Assembly (NCBI GenBank): GCA_017618015.1
Contig: JAFZVC010000026.1
Span: 283,133-347,132, forward strand
Reading direction: 5' to 3'
DNA: 64,000 nt
From: Spirochaetaceae bacterium
GTDB taxonomy: Bacteria; Spirochaetota; Spirochaetia; Treponematales; Treponemataceae
A program made the position numbers and the translations under genes. Below the pieces are notes generated by a model. It saw only the letters and a list, made by a program, of their open reading frames with translations, searched no databases and had not been told where the DNA came from. This document shows positions 43,799-51,962 of the stretch, piece by piece; within the stretch, counting starts at the first letter, position 1, and every line of letters begins with the position of its first letter.

Positions 43799-45958
43799 AT
43801 GAACCTGTCGGAACTGAAAAAAGAGCTTAACCCAGAGCAGTTCAAAGCCGTTGCCACAACAGACGGTTCGCTTCTCATAATTGCTGGAGCCGGAAGCGGG
43901 AAAACACGCGTCATTACGTTCCGCATTGCGCATATGCTCGATTCAGGCATTCCGCAGAGCGCGATTCTTGCGCTTACGTTCACGAACAAAGCTGCCCGCG
44001 AAATGGAAGAGCGCGTAAAAACGCTTACACAGCGGAAGCTCCAAAATCTTACAGTCTCCACTTTTCACGCTTTCGGAGTGCGCATACTCCGCCAGGATAT
44101 CGACAAGCTTGGCTGGCGCACGAACTTTTCCATATACGACGACACGGACAGGAATCAGCTTATAAAAGACTCTGGCCGCGAACTCGGCTTTACGTCGGAC
44201 GCGCTCGACGTATACGAGATCGGAAATCTTTTTTCCAACATCAAAACTGGCAGAAAAACATGGGAATCCCAGAATGACCGCTACCGCGAGCTTTACGAAA
44301 GCTATCAGGCGGGACTTAAGCTATACAACGCTGTCGATTTTGACGACCTTATCGGGCTTCCGATACGCCTTTTCAAAGAGCACCCGGATGTTCTGGCACG
44401 CTATCGTGACCGTTACAAATACATAATGGTGGATGAGTTCCAGGATACAAGCCTTCAACAGTACGAGTTCATGCATTTGCTCGCTGACAAAAACGTAGCC
44501 GTTGTAGGTGACGATGACCAGTCAATTTACAGCTGGCGCGGTGCGAACTACGAGAATATCGTAATGTTCGAGCGCGATTTTCCAGATGTGCAGGAAATCC
44601 GGCTTGAGCAGAACTACCGCTCTACAGAGACGATTCTTGCCGCCGCGAACGGCGTAATTTCACACAATACAAACAGAAAAGACAAATCGCTCTGGTCGGG
44701 CAACGGCTCCGGCAAACCGATAGAAATATACATGCCGGAAAACGAGGCAGAAGAAGCCGACTTCATTTCAGAGACGATACAGAGCATTTGTATGGAAGAG
44801 CGCAGGAATTACGACGATTTTGGCATTTTGATACGCGCGAACACGCTGTCACGGTCAATTGAAGAGTCGTTTTTGGAGCATAATATCCCTTACACGATGT
44901 CAGGCGGCACAAGCTTTTTCCAGCGAAAAGAGATAAAAGACGTTATAAGTTATCTGCGCGTGTGCGCGAACCATGACGACGACATAAACTTGATACGCAT
45001 AATAAACACGCCGCGCCGTGGCATAGGACGCACGACGATAGAGCAGCTTAACGCCATTGCCTCAGCTAGGCATTGCTCACTTTGGGATGCGATTGAATCT
45101 GTAATCCGCTATTGTAACGGTTACGTAAAAACAGGCGATGATGAGCTTGATGCAGAAGCCGCAAACACTGCAGAGAACGCCATGAGCATGACGCGTTCAA
45201 ATAACAACGCTGACACCGACTGGTTCGGCGCGGAAAACAGCGCGTTAAAAAGCGGTACTCCAGAGTCCGCCGCATTCCGTCTTGGCGCAAAAACAATTGC
45301 CGATCTTCAAGCTTTCCATGATCTTATAATAAGCCAGCGTTCACAGCTTCTTTCTGGCGGTAAAGGTCTTTCCAAAAAAGTCCGCGCTATGATTGATGAA
45401 ATAAACTACTGGGATTTTCTTGTTTCTGAAAACCCAAAAAGCGATAAAGCAGCACGCTTCAAGTTTCTTAACATAGAAAGCCTCATTAACTCAATAGAGA
45501 TGTGGGAGAACAACCCGGACAACTTTGACGCGGGACTTTATGCTTATCTTAACAGGGTAACGCTTCTTTCGCGCGATGACATGGAAGACGATTCGCTTAA
45601 AGGAAAAGTCAACCTTATGACAATACACGCTTCTAAAGGACTTGAGTTTCCCGTAGTTTTCATTGCGGGCTGCGAAGAAGGCATTATTCCGCACGCAAGA
45701 AGCATTGAGGACGGAGAAGGCGGTATTGAGGAAGAGCGAAGGCTCTTTTACGTTGCGATAACACGCGCGAAAGACAAGCTTTTTCTTTCTTCTTGCCGTC
45801 ACAGGAGACGGATGCAGTCTGTCGTCGAATGTACGCCCTCACCTTTTTTGGACGAAATACCGCCGCAGCTTGTTGAATACCATGAACCACAGGGAGAAGT
45901 TTCAAATGAAGCAGCTTTTAACATTTTGGAGAATATGAAGAAAAAGTTTATAATGTAA
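43799..45958 (+). CDS. UvrD/PcrA/Rep family ATP-dependent DNA helicase
   Basis: A superfamily 1A 3'-5' helicase of 719 aa. Motifs in order: Q motif LNPEQFKAV, Walker A AGAGSGKTRVI, TFTNKAAREME (Ia), VDEFQDTS (II), DDDQSIYSWRGA (III), LEQNYRSTETI (IV), NLMTIHASKGLEFPVV (V) and RRLFYVAITRAKDKL (VI). It could serve as PcrA, Rep or UvrD; the symbol is left open. A ~50-residue acidic/Asn-rich insert (TGDDELDAEAANTAENAMSMTRSNNNADT) sits in the 2B region. It starts 7 nt after TAGAAT with no Shine-Dalgarno sequence. Confidence 0.92.
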   Translation: MNLSELKKELNPEQFKAVATTDGSLLIIAGAGSGKTRVITFRIAHMLDSGIPQSAILALTFTNKAAREMEERVKTLTQRKLQNLTVSTFHAFGVRILRQDIDKLGWRTNFSIYDDTDRNQLIKDSGRELGFTSDALDVYEIGNLFSNIKTGRKTWESQNDRYRELYESYQAGLKLYNAVDFDDLIGLPIRLFKEHPDVLARYRDRYKYIMVDEFQDTSLQQYEFMHLLADKNVAVVGDDDQSIYSWRGANYENIVMFERDFPDVQEIRLEQNYRSTETILAAANGVISHNTNRKDKSLWSGNGSGKPIEIYMPENEAEEADFISETIQSICMEERRNYDDFGILIRANTLSRSIEESFLEHNIPYTMSGGTSFFQRKEIKDVISYLRVCANHDDDINLIRIINTPRRGIGRTTIEQLNAIASARHCSLWDAIESVIRYCNGYVKTGDDELDAEAANTAENAMSMTRSNNNADTDWFGAENSALKSGTPESAAFRLGAKTIADLQAFHDLIISQRSQLLSGGKGLSKKVRAMIDEINYWDFLVSENPKSDKAARFKFLNIESLINSIEMWENNPDNFDAGLYAYLNRVTLLSRDDMEDDSLKGKVNLMTIHASKGLEFPVVFIAGCEEGIIPHARSIEDGEGGIEEERRLFYVAITRAKDKLFLSSCRHRRRMQSVVECTPSPFLDEIPPQLVEYHEPQGEVSNEAAFNILENMKKKFIM

Positions 45959-45964
45959 AGAAAA

Positions 45965-45997
45965 AAGCGTTCCGGCATTTTTTTTGCAGGAACGCTT
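45965..45997. terminator. Bidirectional terminator between uvrD-like gene and flagellar cluster
   Basis: The stem AAGCGTTCC / GGAACGCTT (9 bp) lies 6 bp after the helicase stop and ~19 bp after the rod-binding gene's stop on minus. An A-run on its left favours the minus direction. Confidence 0.7.
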
Positions 45998-46016
45998 CTG
46001 TTCATCAATGTTTTGT

Positions 46017-46535
46017 TTATGCAAGTTCCAGGTAAATCTGGTCTGCAAGACCGAATCCTGCATTTTTAGTCATTGAAGTAGCTATTTCATCATATAGCAT
46101 ATCTTCGTACATTCCTGTCGCAAAGCTCTTTTCACCTGTAATGCTTGATCCAGAAAGCGTACTTCTCATTGAAGAAAGCATTATCTTTACAAAATACGAC
46201 TCAAGTTCCATCGCGCTTTCGTAAAGCTTGCTCGTTCTGTCTATCGTTTTATTGGCTGTTACTGCAGTTGCGGAGTTTGCGGCTGCTCCTTGCGGACGTG
46301 AAGTTTTATCGGCTTCCGTAGTGTATGTCCCAGCAAATCCTGATGTATAATCGCCATTAAGTCTGCCGGACTGTATAACTTCTGAAGAAGAAACATCAGC
46401 AGAATTATTGCCCATCATTGACTGAATCAATGACTCGAACTTGCTCTGTTCATCGCTATATTTAGCTGCTTGTGCCGCGGATGTGCCGTTTGTTAAGCTG
46501 CTGTATCCGCCTGTAATTCCGTTAATCCCTGTCAT
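46017..46535 (-). CDS. Rod-binding protein (FlgJ N-terminal-like)
   Basis: A 172-aa protein whose C-terminal ~75 residues (LYESAMELESYFVKIMLSSMRSTLSGSS...FATGMYEDMLYDEIATSM) form the rod-binding domain of FlgJ. FlgJ's muramidase half is absent, as in other spirochaetes, so peptidoglycan opening must come from another enzyme. The N-terminal ~90 residues are Ser/Thr/Ala-rich. AGAGGGGA precedes the ATG. A strong terminator separates it from flgG, so its expression may differ from the two upstream rod genes. Confidence 0.85.
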   Translation of the reverse strand: MTGINGITGGYSSLTNGTSAAQAAKYSDEQSKFESLIQSMMGNNSADVSSSEVIQSGRLNGDYTSGFAGTYTTEADKTSRPQGAAANSATAVTANKTIDRTSKLYESAMELESYFVKIMLSSMRSTLSGSSITGEKSFATGMYEDMLYDEIATSMTKNAGFGLADQIYLELA

Positions 46536-46562
46536 ATTCCCCTCTATACTGACATTTTCGGT

Positions 46563-46593
46563 AAAAAAAATGCCGCACTTTACATATGCGGCA
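46563..46593 (-). terminator. Rho-independent terminator between flgG and the rod-binding gene
   Basis: The stem TGCCGCA (46571-46577) / TGCGGCA (46587-46593) is followed on minus by eight U residues (46570-46563). It lies ~12 bp after the flgG stop and ~28 bp before the rod-binding gene, inside the presumed flagellar operon. Confidence 0.85.
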
Positions 46594-46604
46594 CTTTTAC
46601 ACGG

Positions 46605-47399
46605 TTACCGTTTCAATCCTGTTGCCGTCTGGAGCATTGAATCGCTCGTCTGTATTGCTTTTGAGTTAAACTCATATGCTCTTTGAGCAACAATCATCTG
46701 TACCATCTCGTTTACAACTGAAACGTTCGACATTTCAAGGAACTTATGCTTAAGATTTCCCATACCCTCATATCCTGGGGTTCCTGCAATCGGATAACCA
46801 GATGCTTTTGAAACTTTGAAAAGATTGCTTCCCTCTGCTTCAAGACCAGCCGGATTCGGGAAGCGGTAAAGCTCAATCTGGCCAACGAGCGTTGTATCTC
46901 TGTCTGCGCCGATTTTTACATATACTTTACCAGAATCTGTTACCTGAAGCGTATCAATGCGGAAATCCTCTGGAAGAATAATTTCTGGCATAACGCGAAG
47001 ACCTTCCGATGTAACGAGCTGGCCGTTCATATCGACTTTGAAGCTACCGTCTCTTGTGTATGCGAAAGAACCATCATACTGCTGAACACGGAAAAAGCCT
47101 TCACCATTGATAGCAACATCAGTTGAAACATCTGTCGCCTGCAAGTTTCCCTGCTTAAAAACACGCTGTGTGGATGCAAGCTTAACACCAGTTCCCATCT
47201 GAACTCCGACCGGAGTAACAGTGTCTTCCGTCGCAGGTGTTCCAGCGAGCTTCATGTTCTGATAAAGCAAATCCTCGAACTCAGCGCGCTGCTGCTTATA
47301 TCCGTATGTGTTAACGTTTGAAAGGTTATGTGAAATTACGTCTATGTTATTCTGCTGACCGTTCATTCCGGTTGCTGCTGTATACAAACTTCTTACCAT
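46605..47399 (-). CDS. flgG: Flagellar basal-body rod protein FlgG
   Basis: The distal rod protein of the periplasmic flagellum. The N-terminal YTAATGMNGQQNNIDVISHNLSNVNTYGYK and the C-terminal EMSNVSVVNEMVQMIVAQRAYEFNSKAIQTSD are the conserved coiled-coil ends of rod/hook proteins. Length (264 aa) is standard. TAGGAGATAG precedes the ATG. It follows flgF by 13 bp, so both come from the sigma-28-type promoter, and it is followed by a terminator. Confidence 0.95.
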   Translation of the reverse strand: MVRSLYTAATGMNGQQNNIDVISHNLSNVNTYGYKQQRAEFEDLLYQNMKLAGTPATEDTVTPVGVQMGTGVKLASTQRVFKQGNLQATDVSTDVAINGEGFFRVQQYDGSFAYTRDGSFKVDMNGQLVTSEGLRVMPEIILPEDFRIDTLQVTDSGKVYVKIGADRDTTLVGQIELYRFPNPAGLEAEGSNLFKVSKASGYPIAGTPGYEGMGNLKHKFLEMSNVSVVNEMVQMIVAQRAYEFNSKAIQTSDSMLQTATGLKR

Positions 47400-47412
47400 C
47401 TTCTATCTCCTA

Positions 47413-48222
47413 CTAGCCTTTTGTTACAACGCGTCCCCAAAGTGTAGACATCATTGAATCTTCTGCCTGAATTGTCTTTTGGTTAGCTTCGTAAGCACGG
47501 TTAACTTCAATCATCTGAACCATTTCGTTTACGACATTAACATTTGACATCTCAAGATAATCCTGAACAACGAGAGGACGCTCATTGCCTTCCGCAATGT
47601 ACGGCTCGCCTGAAATCTCGTTTGTAGCATAAAGGTTTGAGCCCATCTTTTTAAGGTAACGTTCGTTTTCGAAGCGTACGACCTTAAAACGGTCAATCTC
47701 CTCATTATCTTCTGCTGTGTAAAGGATTCCGTCCTGATTTACCATGAACTTTTTCTGTTCGATATGATCATCAATCTTGATAACGCCCTTCTCGCCCAAA
47801 ACAGGATAACCTTCTTTTGTTTCGAGAATGCCTTCTTTACCGATCATAAAGTTTCCGTTTCGTGTATAACGCTCACCATAAGGTGTCTGTACGACGAAAA
47901 AGCCTTCGCCAGAAAGAGCGAAATCTGTATTTATTCCTGTCTCACGGAAAGAGCCCTGCTCAAAAGACGTATAAAGTTCGTTTGTCTCAACGCCAAGACC
48001 GAGCTTTCCGATTATCGGTCCAACCTCATAAGAACCAAGGCTGTTCACAATAACGCCATCGTCGTTCAGACGGCGGAGCATAAGCTCTGAAAATGCCTTA
48101 CTGACTGCTATGTCTTTTTTATAGCCAGTCGTATCTACGTTTGCTAAATTGTTTGAGATTGTGTCGAGTCTGTTCTGCTGTGCCATCATACCAGATGACC
48201 CGATATACCAGCCTCTTATCAT
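47413..48222 (-). CDS. flgF: Flagellar rod protein FlgF-like
   Basis: A rod protein paralogous to FlgG: MIRGWYIGSSGMMAQQNRLDTISNNLANVDTTGYKKDI at the start and EMSNVNVVNEMVQMIEVNRAYEANQKTIQAED at the end. The GYK element and the central D1-like part are shared. It is 269 aa. The start MIRG has AAGGGGGA upstream; the extended frame to 48276 is unlikely. It heads the flgF-flgG transcript and is divergent from glgC. FlgF is chosen because it precedes flgG; FlhO-type naming is equivalent. Confidence 0.88.
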   Translation of the reverse strand: MIRGWYIGSSGMMAQQNRLDTISNNLANVDTTGYKKDIAVSKAFSELMLRRLNDDGVIVNSLGSYEVGPIIGKLGLGVETNELYTSFEQGSFRETGINTDFALSGEGFFVVQTPYGERYTRNGNFMIGKEGILETKEGYPVLGEKGVIKIDDHIEQKKFMVNQDGILYTAEDNEEIDRFKVVRFENERYLKKMGSNLYATNEISGEPYIAEGNERPLVVQDYLEMSNVNVVNEMVQMIEVNRAYEANQKTIQAEDSMMSTLWGRVVTKG

Positions 48223-48307
48223 GGAATCCCCCTTACGCGGTATTAGAAAGCCGCATTTGATATTTCCGCCACCCACGGAAAAACAGATGTGAATCTGTAC
48301 ATTTTAA

Positions 48308-48334
48308 ATATCGGTATACAATTACGCGCCTTTA
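48308..48334 (-). promoter_or_regulatory. Sigma-28 (FliA)-type promoter of flgF-flgG
   Basis: Minus strand: TAAAGGCG (48334-48327), exactly 11 bp, then ACCGATAT (48315-48308). Against the sigma-28 consensus TAAAGTTT-N11-GCCGATAA this is 5/8 and 6/8, with the critical TAAA and CCGATA cores present. Predicted +1 is about 48300, leaving a ~79-nt leader with a Shine-Dalgarno sequence. The gene context supports it. Confidence 0.6.
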
Positions 48335-48383
48335 GATAAAAACAAAGATGTAAAAAAAATTAACGTTTTTAGAGATTTCCTAT

Positions 48384-48412
48384 TTGTCTTTTTATAGAGA
48401 TTGGATTATAAT
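48384..48412 (+). promoter_or_regulatory. glgC promoter
   Basis: TTGTCT (48384-48389), a 17-bp spacer and a perfect TATAAT (48407-48412). Leader length to the ATG is ~42 nt and GAGGAG is present, so here translation is Shine-Dalgarno-led. Confidence 0.65.
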
Positions 48413-48460
48413 GTTTAAGTCGATACTAGAATCAACGCTTTTTAAACATGAGGAGATAGT

Positions 48461-49735
48461 ATGCCCAAAGTTTTGTCCATTATTCTTGGCGGTGGTAAAG
48501 GAACCCGCCTCTATCCTTTAACAAAAGAACGCTCCAAACCAGCCGTTCCATTCGGTGGTAAGCACAGAATCGTTGATATTCCGCTTTCCAACTGTATTAA
48601 CTCTGGTTTTAAACAGATATATATTTTAACGCAGTTCAACTCTGCATCACTTCATATGCACATTGCGAACGCATATAACTTCGACCGCTTCTCTAACGGT
48701 TTTGTAGAGATTCTTGCCGCTGAGCAGACGCTTGAGCATTCAGGCTGGTACGAAGGAACAGCCGATGCAGTCCGCAAGAACTTCATCCACTTTAAGACAC
48801 AGAACCCAACGCATTACATCATTCTTTCTGGTGACCAGCTTTACCAGATGGATTTGAAAGCTTACCTTGACGCGCATATAGCTTCTGGCGCACAGATTAC
48901 TATTGCTACAACAGCTGTTTCACGTGAGGACGCATCCGGCTTTGGTATAATGAAAGTTGACAAAAAGAACCGCATAACAGCTTTCATGGAAAAACCGGCA
49001 AAAGACCTTGATATTAGCGATTGGATTATTCCTGACGAGACAAGGACACCAGGAGCGACAAAAGGAAAAGATTACCTTGCTTCTATGGGTATTTATATCT
49101 TTGACGCTGCTGTTCTTGAAGAAGCTTTGAACAACGATTACACAGACTTTGGTAAAGAGATAATCCCGCAGACAATCAAGAAGTACAAGGTTAATTCATA
49201 CATTTACGATGGATATTGGGAAGACATCGGAACGATTAAGAGCTTCTATGACTCGACAATCAACCTTACTTCCATACAGCCGAGCTTCAACTTCTACGAT
49301 GAAGAAAAGCCGATTTATACGCATATCCGCAACCTTCCGCCGTCAAAGCTTAACTGCGCCACAATGAACCGTGCCACAGCCTGCGAAGGATGTATCATTA
49401 CCGAATCGACGATAACCGACTCTGTAATCGGTATTCGTAGCATAATCGAAAAGAACGCACAGCTTGTCGGAGTTATTTCGATGGGCGCGGATTATTATGA
49501 GACGGATGCTCAAAAAGAGGAAAACAGAAAGAACGGCATTCCGAATATCGGAATTGGCGAGAACACTCGTGTGCAGCGCGCGATAATCGATAAGAACGCG
49601 CGTATCGGAAAGAACTGTTCGATCGGTTTCAGCCCTAACCCGCCGAGCGACGGTGACCACGGTATGTATTATGCGGCGGATGGCATCATAATAATCCGCA
49701 AAAACGCTATAATCCCAGACGGATCAAACTTCTAA
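48461..49735 (+). CDS. glgC: Glucose-1-phosphate adenylyltransferase GlgC
   Basis: GlgC makes ADP-glucose for glycogen synthesis. It shows LGGGKGTRLYPLTKERSKPAVPFGG, the sugar-nucleotide site, IPLSNCINSGF, SGDQLYQMD, GFGIMKVD, FMEKPAK, DYWEDIG-type (YDGYWEDIGT) and the C-terminal left-handed beta-helix with IIDKNARIGKNC. Length is 424 aa. It has its own promoter and terminator. It fits with hexokinase and tpiA in a glucose storage and use theme. Allosteric residues cannot be judged by eye. Confidence 0.95.
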   Translation: MPKVLSIILGGGKGTRLYPLTKERSKPAVPFGGKHRIVDIPLSNCINSGFKQIYILTQFNSASLHMHIANAYNFDRFSNGFVEILAAEQTLEHSGWYEGTADAVRKNFIHFKTQNPTHYIILSGDQLYQMDLKAYLDAHIASGAQITIATTAVSREDASGFGIMKVDKKNRITAFMEKPAKDLDISDWIIPDETRTPGATKGKDYLASMGIYIFDAAVLEEALNNDYTDFGKEIIPQTIKKYKVNSYIYDGYWEDIGTIKSFYDSTINLTSIQPSFNFYDEEKPIYTHIRNLPPSKLNCATMNRATACEGCIITESTITDSVIGIRSIIEKNAQLVGVISMGADYYETDAQKEENRKNGIPNIGIGENTRVQRAIIDKNARIGKNCSIGFSPNPPSDGDHGMYYAADGIIIIRKNAIIPDGSNF

Positions 49736-49759
49736 TACGCACATTATTTGGTAAAACAA

Positions 49760-49790
49760 AAAGCCCTCGATGTTTAACACCGAGGGCTTT
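49760..49790. terminator. Bidirectional terminator between glgC and the SPOR-domain gene
   Basis: Ten-base arms AAAGCCCTCG (49760-49769) and CGAGGGCTTT (49781-49790) followed by CTTTTTC on plus; an A-run before the stem serves minus. It ends both converging transcripts. Confidence 0.85.
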
Positions 49791-49811
49791 CTTTTTCAGT
49801 TACTTATGCAA

Positions 49812-51818
49812 CTAGTTAACGCGTTTCAGGAACGCATCTTTGTATCCGTATGACTTAAATCTTTCAAGAACGATCGTGTATTCACTTTCTGAAAGATTTC
49901 CAACAAGAACCTGCCATCCGCCAGAAGACGTCTCAACAACTTTCATCGGATATCTTTCGCTGTATTTGCCACATATATCGTTTACGTTACTCATTTTGCT
50001 GTATGTAGCAATTTGGATATAACAGCCTTTATCAAGGTTTGAAGCTTTTACAGGCTGCACAGCGATAGGCTCTGTCTTTGGCTCTGGCTCAACATTAACA
50101 GCTACGTTTACTACAGGCTGCACTACGACTACAGGCTCCGGTTCCGGCTCTGGTTCATTTGTTTCTGCAACAGATTCGGATGCCGGCATATCGCTGTAAG
50201 GATCGTATTCAGGTTCATCATTCTGAGCAAGCTTTGGTTCTTCAAGCGGTTCCAAAATCGGAATAATGAATACTTCTGGCTCATCCTCAAAATAAACGTT
50301 TGTAGCTGGTTCTTCTACCGGTTCCTCGACTGGCTCTTCAACAGGTTCTTCAATCGGCTCTATCATCGCAACATTGTCAGAACCATCGTTTATTGAAGAA
50401 GAGAGCACGCTGTCAGGATACGAATAGCGTTCCATTGTACGGCCAGCTTCTTCGTATATTGAATCTGATGTTGAAAGCGGCTCCGGTCTTTCCGGCTTTA
50501 TCTGCGGCTCTGGTGTAGTTATATCAGAAACCGCTGGTTCCGGTGGATTTGGCTTTGTAGGAATAAGTACAGCCGTTGTTTCTTCCGGATTTGCTTCAGG
50601 CTCTACAGTCGCAAGCACAGGCTCTATCGGAACAACGATAAATTCATTTTCAATAAGCTCTACATCAGACTCATACTCTGGCTCCGGCTCAACCGCGACG
50701 ATTGGCTCTGGTTCTGGTTCAACAACTGGTATTTCTTCGTTTTTGCCATCGTTGATTGAATCATTCATAAGCCCCGTGTTTTCAACAGTCGGTACAGAAG
50801 CAACTTTGTTTTCTTCTGCTTCAAAGATAGAGTCATTTGTCATGCCTTCCGGCGTTTCAGGCTTAAATTCAGCCACTACTGGCTCTGGTTTAGACTCAGC
50901 TTCACGCTCTGGTTGCAATACAGGCTCTGTTTTCGGTTTTGTCTCTGTATTTGGCTTTTCTTCAACAACAGGTTCAACCGGCTCTGGCTCATAAGCCAAC
51001 TTGACTTCAGCACCTTCTTTTATCATTGGCTCTACAACAGGCTCGGGATCTTCGACATAATTGTCTTTTGGTTCCGGCTCTTCAACTGTCTTCGTTTCTT
51101 CTACAGGCTCTTCTTCCGGCTCTGGTTCCGGCTCATAAACCGTCTTAACGTCATCAGGGTGTTCTGGCTCCGGTTCGATAACAGGTTCCGGTATAATTAC
51201 AGGTTCTGGTACAAAAACAGGTTCTGGCTCAACAACAGGCTCAGGTTCGATAACTGGCTCCGGTTCAACAATTACAGGCTCTTCAACAACTGGCAATACA
51301 GGTTCTGGTGTTGTTCCTGTTGATGCAACTTGCGTAGAAGGTGTCGGTGGATCAAAAACTGGAAGTTCTTCAACAATCGCAGGAGTGTCAAAAATCGGTT
51401 CTCCGATAAGGAGTTCAGGGTTTACATCGGGATCAGAATCGATTTCACCGCTGCCGAGCGTCCGTGAAAGGATGGAAGCCTCTGAATATACGCTGTTCTT
51501 TTTAGTAACTTGTACTATAGAGTTACTGCCTTTTGTTATGTAAAGTTCTCTTGCCGCTTCAGGAGAAAGAATTATCGCAATTCCTTCTGACGAATCGAAC
51601 GATCCGAAAATCATTACCTCAACGCTTATTCTTGTTGACGGATTCGTAACTATTACAGTATCTCCGGGCAAATAACTCGCAGATTTCGCGAAAAAGCCCA
51701 CCGGCAACTCACCGTAATCCGCGACAACAGCCCTGCCGTCCATCGAAGGCTTATAAGCTTCAGCTGTCAATATAAAAAGGCTAACTGCTAACAGTATTAC
51801 AGATGAAAGACGTTTCAT
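49812..51818 (-). CDS. RlpA-like DPBB protein with Pro/Glu-rich linker and SPOR domain
   Basis: A signal peptide (MKRLSSVILLAVSLFILTAEA) precedes a short DPBB-like region (KSASYLPGDTVIVTNPSTRISVEVMIFG, IILSPEAAREL) reminiscent of RlpA. About 450 residues of Pro/Glu/Val-rich linker with repeated EPEPV follow, then a C-terminal SPOR domain (GCYIQIATYSKMSNVNDICGKYSE...GWQVLVGNLSE) that should bind glycan strands at the septum. NDSI motifs recur at intervals in the linker (NDSIF, NDSIN, SSSIND). Catalytic RlpA residues are not evident. GGGGGA precedes the ATG. Confidence 0.7.
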   Translation of the reverse strand: MKRLSSVILLAVSLFILTAEAYKPSMDGRAVVADYGELPVGFFAKSASYLPGDTVIVTNPSTRISVEVMIFGSFDSSEGIAIILSPEAARELYITKGSNSIVQVTKKNSVYSEASILSRTLGSGEIDSDPDVNPELLIGEPIFDTPAIVEELPVFDPPTPSTQVASTGTTPEPVLPVVEEPVIVEPEPVIEPEPVVEPEPVFVPEPVIIPEPVIEPEPEHPDDVKTVYEPEPEPEEEPVEETKTVEEPEPKDNYVEDPEPVVEPMIKEGAEVKLAYEPEPVEPVVEEKPNTETKPKTEPVLQPEREAESKPEPVVAEFKPETPEGMTNDSIFEAEENKVASVPTVENTGLMNDSINDGKNEEIPVVEPEPEPIVAVEPEPEYESDVELIENEFIVVPIEPVLATVEPEANPEETTAVLIPTKPNPPEPAVSDITTPEPQIKPERPEPLSTSDSIYEEAGRTMERYSYPDSVLSSSINDGSDNVAMIEPIEEPVEEPVEEPVEEPATNVYFEDEPEVFIIPILEPLEEPKLAQNDEPEYDPYSDMPASESVAETNEPEPEPEPVVVVQPVVNVAVNVEPEPKTEPIAVQPVKASNLDKGCYIQIATYSKMSNVNDICGKYSERYPMKVVETSSGGWQVLVGNLSESEYTIVLERFKSYGYKDAFLKRVN

Positions 51819-51901
51819 TCAAATCCCCCTTACCTAAGCGGCCCTATATTTATCTTTATACTCTTTTATTTTCGGCATTTGAATATATATGTTTAGTATT
51901 A

Positions 51902-51930
51902 TTGAAGCAAGAAGTACCTTATGGTATACT
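51902..51930 (+). promoter_or_regulatory. Promoter of the DegT-aminotransferase operon
   Basis: TTGAAG (51902-51907), a 17-bp spacer and TATACT (51925-51930) with an extended -10 TG at 51922-51923. It gives a ~26-nt leader that includes GGGAG before the ATG at 51963. Confidence 0.7.
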
Positions 51931-51962
51931 TACGTTATATTGAGTTTGTGGGAGCGTCAAAA

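Noticed and set aside
51921..51962. Upstream ATG for the DegT aminotransferase
   Set aside because: This stretch contains the extended -10 promoter, and the ATG at 51963 has a proper Shine-Dalgarno sequence.
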